In this document: one piece after another, positions 1 to 5,267 of the stretch
How the letters are laid out: each line of letters opens with the position of its first letter
How positions within the stretch are numbered: position 1 is the stretch's first letter
Source: Lachnospiraceae bacterium UBA3785
GTDB lineage: Bacteria > Bacillota > Clostridia > Lachnospirales > Lachnospiraceae
DNA length: 8,121 nucleotides
Direction of reading: 5' to 3'
Assembly (NCBI GenBank): GCA_002369495.1
Contig: DFFD01000177.1
Span: forward strand, 5,027 to 13,147
The notes under the pieces: model-generated
The model's input: only the letters and a program-made list of their open reading frames with translations
Database searches by the model: none
Told to the model about the DNA's origin: nothing
Program-made: the position numbers and the translations under genes

Positions 1-75
1 CTGCTCCGCATCGAGGAAGAGCTCGGCTGCGCCGCTCAGTTCCCGGGCAAGGCAGCGTTCAACTTCAAGAAATAA
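1..75 (+). CDS. 3' end of an unidentified protein gene (partial)
   Basis: The first frame is open from the window edge to a TAA at 73-75 and gives 24 C-terminal residues, beginning LLRIEEELG and ending AAFNFKK. Codons are GC-rich at the third position, like the neighbouring genes, and the stop lies about 20 bases before a strong terminator hairpin, as expected for the last gene of a transcription unit. The tail is too short to name a family and I do not recognise it. It converges with the permease gene to its right. Confidence 0.6.
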   Translation: MLRIEEELGCAAQFPGKAAFNFKK

Positions 76-96
76 TCCTGAGCTGAACTGAAAATG

Positions 97-147
97 AAAA
101 CCGGTATGCACGCACATGAACGTGTGCTGCATACCGGTTTTATTTTT
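97..147. terminator. Bidirectional intrinsic terminator between convergent genes
   Basis: A 14-bp perfect inverted repeat (97-110 with 128-141, starting AAAACCGGTATGCA) is extended inwards by five more pairs (112-116 with 123-127) after one unpaired C at 111, leaving a loop at 117-122. On the plus strand the stem runs into TTTTATTTTT. On the minus strand it runs into TTTTCATTTT. It therefore fits as the terminator of both the upstream gene fragment and the minus-strand permease that ends at 166. Confidence 0.9.
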
Positions 148-165
148 GTCAGGCGGATGTGTGCT

Positions 166-1560
166 TTACAGGAAGATGTACTTCAATACGAAAAGCACCG
201 CAAGAACGTACATGAGGACGCTGATCTTCTTTTCCTTCGCCTTGCCGCAGATCAGGTTGATCAGGACGTAGGAGATGATGCCCATCGAGATGCCCTCGGA
301 GATACTGTACATGAACGGCATCGCGATCAGGCAGAGGAAGCTCGGGATCGCCTCGGTGTAGTCCGTGAAGTCGATCTTCAGGAAGGCCGTGATCATGAGG
401 AAACCGACCATGACGAGCGCCGGCGTCGTCGCGAACGACGGGATCGCGAGGAAGATCGGGGAGAGGAACAGGGACAGCGCGAAGAGGATCGCGGAGACCA
501 CGGCGGTAAGGCCGGTGCGGCCGCCCTCGGCGACGCCGGAAGCGCTCTCAACGAAAGTCGTCGTGGTGGAGGTTCCGAGCAGAGCGCCGGCGGAAGTGCC
601 GATCGCATCCGCGAGGAGCGCTCCGGAGATCTTCGGAAGCTTGCCGTTCTCATCAAGCATGTCCGCCTTGGAGGCGACGCCGATCAGGGTGCCCAGGGTA
701 TCGAACATGTCGACAAAGAGGAAGGCGAAGATGACGACGAAGAAGTTGAGCGAGAGCAGGTTGGAGAAATCCATTTTCAGGAAGGTCGGCGCAAGCGAGG
801 GAATCGAGAAGCCCGCGGAGAAGTCCGGCAGGACCGAATACATCCCGATCGCGGCGTCCGGCGTGTAGAGGCCGGTGACCTCGCAGATGATGCCGAGGCC
901 CCAGGTGATGAGGATGCCCCAGAGGATGCCGCCCTTGATCTCGCGGACCATGAGGATGCCGGTGATGATGATGCCGATGAGCGCCAGAAGGACCGTGATG
1001 CCCTCGGAGCGGAAGGTGCCGTTCGTGAAGGAGGCCTTGAAGCTGTACAGGGAGACCAGCGTCGAGCTGTCGACGACGACGCGGGCGTTCTGCAGGCCGA
1101 TGAAGGCGATGTAGATGCCGATACCGGCAGAGACCGCGTGCTTGATCGTCATCGGGATCGCATTGAAGATCGCCTCACGGACATTTGTCACGGAGAGGAC
1201 GATGAAAATGATACCCTCGCAGAAGACCGCTGCAAGTGCCGTCTGCCAGCTGTAACCCATGCCGAGGACGACCGTGTAGGCAAAATAGGCGTTGAGGCCC
1301 ATGCCCGGTGCGAGGACGAAGGGGTAGTTGGCGAAGACTGCCATCATCAGGGTCGCCAGACAGGAGGCCAGGGCTGTCGCGGTGAAGACCGCGCCGCGGT
1401 CCATGCCGGCTGCGCTCAGGATGTTGGGGTTGACGGCCAGGATGTAGGCCATGGTCATGAAGGTTGTCACACCGGCGATGACTTCGGTGCGGACGTCTGT
1501 TTTGTTTTCCTTCAGCTTGAAGGTGCGGTCCAGAAAACCGCCGTTTGAAGAATTGGACAT
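166..1560 (-). CDS. NCS2 family (AzgA/PbuG-type) nucleobase permease
   Basis: A 464-residue integral membrane protein that probably imports a purine base (hypoxanthine, guanine or adenine) with protons. Several hydrophobic segments run the length of the protein. Conserved family stretches are GVTTFMTMAYIL (30-41), the APGMGLNAYFAY block (84-95), FDTLGTLIGVA (286-296) and the GTSTTTTFVESASG to GGRTGL block (329-351), the last two forming the substrate and core region in NCS2 proteins. Length matches the COG2252 group. An upstream in-frame ATG at 1587 would add nine residues, but the ATG at 1560 has AGGAGGG five bases before it and is chosen. The gene stands alone, is transcribed away from the tRNA and ends at the shared terminator. 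The family call is firm; which base it carries cannot be read from the sequence, and no purine riboswitch is visible in the leader. Confidence 0.95.
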   Translation of the reverse strand: MSNSSNGGFLDRTFKLKENKTDVRTEVIAGVTTFMTMAYILAVNPNILSAAGMDRGAVFTATALASCLATLMMAVFANYPFVLAPGMGLNAYFAYTVVLGMGYSWQTALAAVFCEGIIFIVLSVTNVREAIFNAIPMTIKHAVSAGIGIYIAFIGLQNARVVVDSSTLVSLYSFKASFTNGTFRSEGITVLLALIGIIITGILMVREIKGGILWGILITWGLGIICEVTGLYTPDAAIGMYSVLPDFSAGFSIPSLAPTFLKMDFSNLLSLNFFVVIFAFLFVDMFDTLGTLIGVASKADMLDENGKLPKISGALLADAIGTSAGALLGTSTTTTFVESASGVAEGGRTGLTAVVSAILFALSLFLSPIFLAIPSFATTPALVMVGFLMITAFLKIDFTDYTEAIPSFLCLIAMPFMYSISEGISMGIISYVLINLICGKAKEKKISVLMYVLAVLFVLKYIFL

Positions 1561-1565
1561 GATTT

Positions 1566-1572
1566 CCCTCCT
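1566..1572 (-). promoter_or_regulatory. Ribosome binding site of the permease
   Basis: On the minus strand this reads AGGAGGG, five bases before the ATG at 1560. It decides that start against the ATG at 1587, which has no comparable site. Confidence 0.85.
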
Positions 1573-1601
1573 AAATATATGAATCATAGAAAAGCCTTCT
1601 T

Positions 1602-1630
1602 ATAATACCATAAATAAGGAGACTGTGCGC
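1602..1630 (-). promoter_or_regulatory. Possible promoter of the permease
   Basis: The minus strand has a -10-like TATTAT (1607 down to 1602) about 40 bases before the start codon. No good -35 is seen at the right distance: the best hexamers (CGCACA or TGCGCA, around 1624-1631) match only three of six consensus bases. The promoter may therefore be weak or activator-dependent. The leader from 1561 to about 1674 shows no clear aptamer or attenuator. Confidence 0.35.
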
Positions 1631-1674
1631 ATTAATTTTCGGGGGAAGTGAGAGTATTTTTATGAAAAAATGAG

Positions 1675-1703
1675 TTGACAAGCGCATGAAGGTGAAGTAT
1701 AAT
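1675..1703 (+). promoter_or_regulatory. Perfect-consensus sigma-A promoter of tRNA-Leu
   Basis: TTGACA (1675-1680), a 17-base spacer and TATAAT (1698-1703) match the vegetative consensus exactly. An A/T-tract region just upstream (about 1655-1670, TATTTTTATGAAAAAA) resembles an UP element. Transcription should start near 1710, about 28 bases before the mature tRNA, as expected for a strong stable-RNA promoter. Confidence 0.9.
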
Positions 1704-1737
1704 TCCATATGTTGACGCGGAGACGCGCCAATGGGAC

Positions 1738-1823
1738 GCAGGAGTGGCGGAATCGGCAGACGCGCAGGCTTCAGGTGCCTGTTCTATTCGGTTAGAGTGA
1801 GGGTTCAAGTCCCTTCTCCTGCA
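1738..1823 (+). tRNA. tRNA-Leu, anticodon CAG
   Basis: All arms can be folded. The acceptor stem is GCAGGAG (1738-1744) with CTCCTGC (1816-1822), and A1823 is the discriminator base. The D-stem is GCG/CGC. The anticodon stem CAGGC/GCCTG encloses the loop TTCAGGT, giving anticodon CAG, which reads CUG. A long class II variable arm has a short TCTA/TAGA stem. The T-stem GAGGG/CCCTT (one G-U pair) encloses TTCAAGT. The long variable arm and discriminator A fit leucine. CCA is not encoded (AGG follows the acceptor stem), so the CCA-adding enzyme must supply it. The gene is a single-tRNA unit between its own promoter and terminator. Confidence 0.97.
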
Positions 1824-1830
1824 GGAGCGA

Positions 1831-1864
1831 AGTCCGGAACACGGTTGGTGTTCCGGGCTTTTTC
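1831..1864 (+). terminator. Intrinsic terminator after tRNA-Leu
   Basis: A 12-bp stem, AGTCCGGAACAC (1831-1842) with GTGTTCCGGGCT (1848-1859), has one G-U pair and a five-base loop, and is followed by a T-run (TTTTT, then CTATTT). It lies eight bases after the tRNA and separates that transcript from the uppP operon, whose -35 box begins at 1868. Confidence 0.9.
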
Positions 1865-1867
1865 TAT

Positions 1868-1895
1868 TTGACAGACGGGAATAATCCTGTATAAT
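1868..1895 (+). promoter_or_regulatory. Sigma-A promoter of the uppP-fmt operon
   Basis: TTGACA (1868-1873) and TATAAT (1890-1895) are both exact, with a 16-base spacer. Initiation is expected around 1902, leaving a leader of about 40 bases before uppP. The -35 box begins in the T-run of the tRNA terminator. It is the only evident promoter for the six plus-strand genes that follow. Confidence 0.88.
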
Positions 1896-1943
1896 CTGAA
1901 AGTGGCGGAGTATGCTGAAGAAAGCGTTTAAGGAAGGGAATTT

Positions 1944-2786
1944 ATGCTGGACATCATTAAAGTAATTATTCTCGGAATCGTCGAGGGCATCACGGAGTGG
2001 CTGCCGATCAGCTCGACCGGGCACATGATCCTGGTGGAGCGTTTTCTGCGCCTCTCGGTCTCGGAAGCCTACTGGAACATGTTCCTGGTGGTCATTCAGC
2101 TGGGCGCGATCCTCGCGGTCGTGTTCCTCTATTTCTGGAGGCTCTGGCCTTTCACGAAGGTGAACAGCCAGGAGACGGGCATATTCAGGGTCGTGGACCG
2201 CAGGAAGTTCTTCATGTGGCTCAAGATCATGGTTTCCTGCATCCCGGCGATCGTGATCGGGCTCCCGCTCGACGACTGGCTGGATGAACATTTTTACAAT
2301 CCGAACACCGTGGCGGTGATGCTGATCGTCTACGGCGTCGCCTTTATCTTCGTGGAGAAGAGAAATGCCGGCAAGAAGGACGTCATCCGGTCGATCGACA
2401 AGATCGACTGGACCACCGCGTTCATCATCGGCCTTTTCCAGTGCCTCGCACTCATTCCGGGCACATCGAGATCCGGCGCGACGATCCTGGGCGGCATCGT
2501 GCTCGGGATGTCCAGGAAGACCGCTTCGGAGTACACATTTTTCCTGGCGGTGCCGGTCATGCTCGGGGCAAGCCTGCTCAAGCTGGTGAAGTTCGGGTTT
2601 GCATTTTCCGCATACGAGCTTCTTCTGCTCGTTGTCGGCATGGCGGTGGCCTTCGTGGTCTCGATCATTTCGATCCGCTTCCTCATGAAATATATCAAGA
2701 CCCACGACTTCAAGGCGTTCGGCATCTACCGCATCGTCCTCGGCGTGATCGTGTTTCTGTTCAGCTTTACCGGCCTGATGGCGTAA
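1944..2786 (+). CDS. uppP: Undecaprenyl-diphosphatase UppP (BacA)
   Basis: This membrane enzyme removes a phosphate from undecaprenyl diphosphate to give the monophosphate lipid carrier used for peptidoglycan and other envelope polymers; it is linked to bacitracin tolerance. The 280-residue length is normal. Both signatures are intact: [15 protein letters not shown] (14-28), with the E14/E18 pair and H27, and PGTSRSGAT (172-180), with R176 in the phosphate-binding loop. Hydrophobic helices cover most of the rest, including about 44-66, 123-137, 156-170, 197-213 and 225-247. The start follows AGGAAGGG (1931-1938). The stop TAA overlaps the ribosome binding site of the next gene, suggesting coupled translation. 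It is the first gene of the operon, with murE two genes on, so bactoprenol recycling and wall precursor synthesis would be co-expressed. Confidence 0.97.
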   Translation: MLDIIKVIILGIVEGITEWLPISSTGHMILVERFLRLSVSEAYWNMFLVVIQLGAILAVVFLYFWRLWPFTKVNSQETGIFRVVDRRKFFMWLKIMVSCIPAIVIGLPLDDWLDEHFYNPNTVAVMLIVYGVAFIFVEKRNAGKKDVIRSIDKIDWTTAFIIGLFQCLALIPGTSRSGATILGGIVLGMSRKTASEYTFFLAVPVMLGASLLKLVKFGFAFSAYELLLLVVGMAVAFVVSIISIRFLMKYIKTHDFKAFGIYRIVLGVIVFLFSFTGLMA

Positions 2787-2795
2787 GGAGACAGT

Positions 2796-3737
2796 ATGGA
2801 TAAGAAGAAAACCGTGGTCATCGCGCTCGGGCACAGAGCCCTCGGCGCAACGCTTCCGGAGCAGAAGACGGCTGTCCGCGCGGCGGCCAAATCGATTGTG
2901 GATATCGCGGAGACCGGGGCCAGGGTCGCGGTCACGCACACGAACGCTGCCCAGATCGGGACGATCCACGCGGCGATGAACGAGTACGCCGCGAGGAACC
3001 CGGAACACACGAAATGGCCGCTCTCGATCTGCTCGTCCATGTCCCAGGGCTTCGCGGGCTACGACCTGCAGAAGGCGATCCGGGCGGAGCTCTTAACGCG
3101 TGGCATCCGCCGGCCGGTCGCGACCGTGATCACCCAGGTGCTCGTGGACCCTTATGACCCGGCCTTCTATGAGCCGAGCAAGGTGATCGGGAGCGTCCTC
3201 ACGAAGGAGGAGGCGGCCGCGGAGCAAAAGAAGGGCAACGCGGTCACGAAGAGCGGGGACGGCTACCGCCGGATCGTCGCCGCGCCGGCTCCGAGGGAGA
3301 TCATCGAGCTCCCGACGATCAGGACGCTGCTTGAAAATGACGAGATCGTCATCTGCTGCGGCGGAGGCGGCATCCCGGTCATCGAGCAGGGAGTGGATCT
3401 TCGCGGCGCGTCCGCGGTGATCGAGAAGGACCTGACCAGCGGGCTGCTGGCGGTCGAGCTCGAGGCGGACGACCTCATCATCCTGACGTCTGTGGACGCG
3501 GTCGCCCTCAACTACAAGATGGACCACGAGCGCATCCTGACCCGCATCAGCTCGCGCCAGGCGGCCTCCTACTGCGAGGAGGATATGTTCGAGGCGGGGC
3601 TCATGCTGCCGAAATTCCAGGCGGCGATCAATTTCGTGGAGATGGGACGCGGAAGACGCGCCATCATCACGTCGGTCGCGCGGGCGAAGGCGGCATTTGA
3701 CGGCAAGGCCGGGACGACGATCGTTACAAACTTATAA
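2796..3737 (+). CDS. arcC: Carbamate kinase-like protein with altered N-terminal loops
   Basis: A cytoplasmic amino-acid-kinase-fold enzyme. Classical members interconvert ATP plus carbamate and ADP plus carbamoyl phosphate, usually making ATP in arginine or purine fermentation. The 313-residue length is normal. Family blocks present are TQVLVDPYDPAFYEPSK (113-129), RRIVAAPAP (158-166), CCGGGGIPV (187-195), GASAVIEKDLTSG (204-216), ILTSVDAVALNY (229-240) and MLPKFQAAINFV (270-281). Lysines 129, 211 and 273 and Asp212 align by eye with the catalytic residues known for the Enterococcus faecalis enzyme. The usual GGNA loop reads GHRA (12-15), and the usual HGNGPQVG reads HTNAAQIG (48-55). I recall similar changes in clostridial homologues, so this is probably a subfamily rather than decay. 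The ribosome binding site AAGGAG overlaps the uppP stop. No arcA or arcB homologue is adjacent, so its role in this operon is unclear. Confidence 0.88.
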   Translation: MDKKKTVVIALGHRALGATLPEQKTAVRAAAKSIVDIAETGARVAVTHTNAAQIGTIHAAMNEYAARNPEHTKWPLSICSSMSQGFAGYDLQKAIRAELLTRGIRRPVATVITQVLVDPYDPAFYEPSKVIGSVLTKEEAAAEQKKGNAVTKSGDGYRRIVAAPAPREIIELPTIRTLLENDEIVICCGGGGIPVIEQGVDLRGASAVIEKDLTSGLLAVELEADDLIILTSVDAVALNYKMDHERILTRISSRQAASYCEEDMFEAGLMLPKFQAAINFVEMGRGRRAIITSVARAKAAFDGKAGTTIVTNL

Positions 3738-3749
3738 ACGGAGGCAGAA

Positions 3750-5267
3750 ATGAAGCTTTTAAAGCTTTTTGAGAGAACGGAGTTCACCCTGGTGAAGGGT
3801 GATCCGGACATTGAGATCAGTTCCCTGATACATGATTCCAGAAAAGCGGGTCCGGGCTCGCTTTTCGTGTGCATCGCCGGCGCGAAGAGCGACGGCCACG
3901 ATTTCATCCCGGATGTGATCGCGAAGGGGGCTTCCGCGATCCTGGTGCAGGAGGACCGTCTGGAGCACGGTTTCGAACATGCCGAAGGAGCGGAGGAGGA
4001 ACTTGCGGTGCCGGAGGAGACGGTCATTCTCGCCGTCCCGGACACCCGCAGGGCACTTGCCTTCCTCGCGGCGGCCTGGTTTGACTATCCGGCGGAGAAG
4101 CTGCCGGTCATCGGCATCACCGGCACGAAGGGCAAGACAACGACGACCTACATGGTCAAGTCGGTGCTCGACGCAGCGGGCATCCCGACCGGGCTCATCG
4201 GGACGATCGAGGTCATCACCGGGAAGAGAACGGTCAAGGCGAACAATACGACGCCGGAATCGTACCTGGTGCAGGAGTACCTGCGGGAAATGCTGGATGC
4301 GGGGATGAAAGCATGCGTCATGGAGGTGTCCTCCCAGGCCCTCAAATATGACCGAACCGCCGGGATCCTCTTTGAGGCCGGCGTCTTCACGAACCTCTCC
4401 GAGGACCACATCGGGCCGAACGAGCACACGGATTTTGAGGATTACAAGCACGCGAAGAGCCTGCTCTTCACCCAGTCGAAGTGCTCGATCGTGAACATTG
4501 ACGATCCTTACGCGAAGGAGATGATCGCGGCCTCGAAGGGCCCGGTCACGACCTACGGGATCGATTCGGAGAAGGCAGACATCAAAGCCGACGACATCCG
4601 CCCGTTCCGCGAGGCGGGAAAACTCGGGGTGGCATTTACGGTCGGGGGAGATCTTCATTTCCCGATAAAGCTGTATCTGCCGGGGCATTTTTCGGTATAT
4701 AACGCGCTCTCGGCGATCGCGATCTGCCGGCACTTCGGCGCGTCGGACGAGGTGATCGCGAAGGCGCTCCCGGAGGCGAAGGTCAAAGGGCGCGTCGAGC
4801 TCATCCATGTCTCGGACGAGTTCACGCTGATGATCGACTACGCGCACAACGCGATGGCCCTTGAGAGCCTTCTTAAGGCGCTCCGGGTTTACAGGCCGCA
4901 CCGTCTCGTCGCGGTCTTCGGCTGCGGGGGCAACCGCGACCGGAACCGCCGCTTTGAGATGGGCGAGGTTTCCGGAAAACTCGCGGATCTCACGGTCATC
5001 ACGTCCGACAATCCGCGCTTTGAGGAGCCGCTCGCGATCATGAGGGATATTGAGACGGGCATCTCGCGCACGGACGGGCAGTTTGTCATGATCCCCGACC
5101 GCAAGGAGGCGATCCGCTTCGCAATCAGAAACGGCGAGCCGGGCGACATCATCATTCTGGCCGGCAAGGGCCACGAGGATTACCAGGAGATCTGCGGCGT
5201 GAAGCACCCGATGGACGAGAGGGTGCTCATCCGCGAGATCCTCGAGGAGGAAAATGCAGTACGCTGA
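3750..5267 (+). CDS. murE: UDP-MurNAc-tripeptide synthetase MurE (meso-DAP type)
   Basis: This cytoplasmic ATP-dependent ligase adds the third stem-peptide residue to UDP-MurNAc-L-Ala-D-Glu. The 505 residues hold the three Mur ligase domains: an N-terminal UDP-binding domain (about 1-115, with HDSRKAGPGSLF at 28-39), a central ATPase with P-loop GITGTKGKTTT (122-132), substrate motif NTTPE (167-170) and the lysine usually carbamylated, K236 in YKHAKSLLF, and a C-terminal domain with GKGHED (472-477). The specificity motif is DNPR (420-423), typical of enzymes using meso-diaminopimelate; lysine enzymes have another residue at Arg. Two oddities are DYAHNAMALES (363-373) where DYAHTPD is usual, and a Glu-rich insertion at about 69-90. 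The start has GGAGG at 3740-3744. The 3' end overlaps priA by 14 bases. Confidence 0.95.
   Translation: MKLLKLFERTEFTLVKGDPDIEISSLIHDSRKAGPGSLFVCIAGAKSDGHDFIPDVIAKGASAILVQEDRLEHGFEHAEGAEEELAVPEETVILAVPDTRRALAFLAAAWFDYPAEKLPVIGITGTKGKTTTTYMVKSVLDAAGIPTGLIGTIEVITGKRTVKANNTTPESYLVQEYLREMLDAGMKACVMEVSSQALKYDRTAGILFEAGVFTNLSEDHIGPNEHTDFEDYKHAKSLLFTQSKCSIVNIDDPYAKEMIAASKGPVTTYGIDSEKADIKADDIRPFREAGKLGVAFTVGGDLHFPIKLYLPGHFSVYNALSAIAICRHFGASDEVIAKALPEAKVKGRVELIHVSDEFTLMIDYAHNAMALESLLKALRVYRPHRLVAVFGCGGNRDRNRRFEMGEVSGKLADLTVITSDNPRFEEPLAIMRDIETGISRTDGQFVMIPDRKEAIRFAIRNGEPGDIIILAGKGHEDYQEICGVKHPMDERVLIREILEEENAVR
5244..5250 (+). promoter_or_regulatory. priA ribosome binding site inside the murE 3' end
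   Basis: GAGGAGG lies within the Glu-Glu codons near the end of murE, three bases before the priA ATG at 5254 (six bases if the first GAGG is used). The priA start lies in the region still being translated for murE, so initiation probably depends on ribosomes finishing murE. Confidence 0.75.

Noticed and set aside
94..1548. A 484-codon plus-strand open frame opposite the permease gene
   Set aside because: Its product is a low-complexity string rich in Asp, Glu, Arg and His without any family motif, as produced by reading the complement of GC-rich codons. The minus-strand permease has clear motifs and a ribosome binding site.
1561..1737. Purine riboswitch or PurR box upstream of the permease
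   Set aside because: I looked for the conserved purine aptamer loops and for CCGAAC-type PurR half-sites on the minus strand. Only a weak CCCCGAAAATT stretch is present, with no three-way-junction fold or leader terminator.
1738..1864. T-box or attenuator leader for uppP built on the tRNA-like region
   Set aside because: The structure folds as a complete tRNA-Leu with its own promoter and terminator, and the uppP promoter lies downstream of all of it. No T-box NGGN bulge or specifier loop is seen.
1632..3008. A 458-codon minus-strand open frame spanning tRNA-Leu, uppP and the start of the carbamate kinase
   Set aside because: It runs across a tRNA gene, a terminator and two promoters as well as two genes, so it is an artefact of few stop codons in GC-rich sequence.
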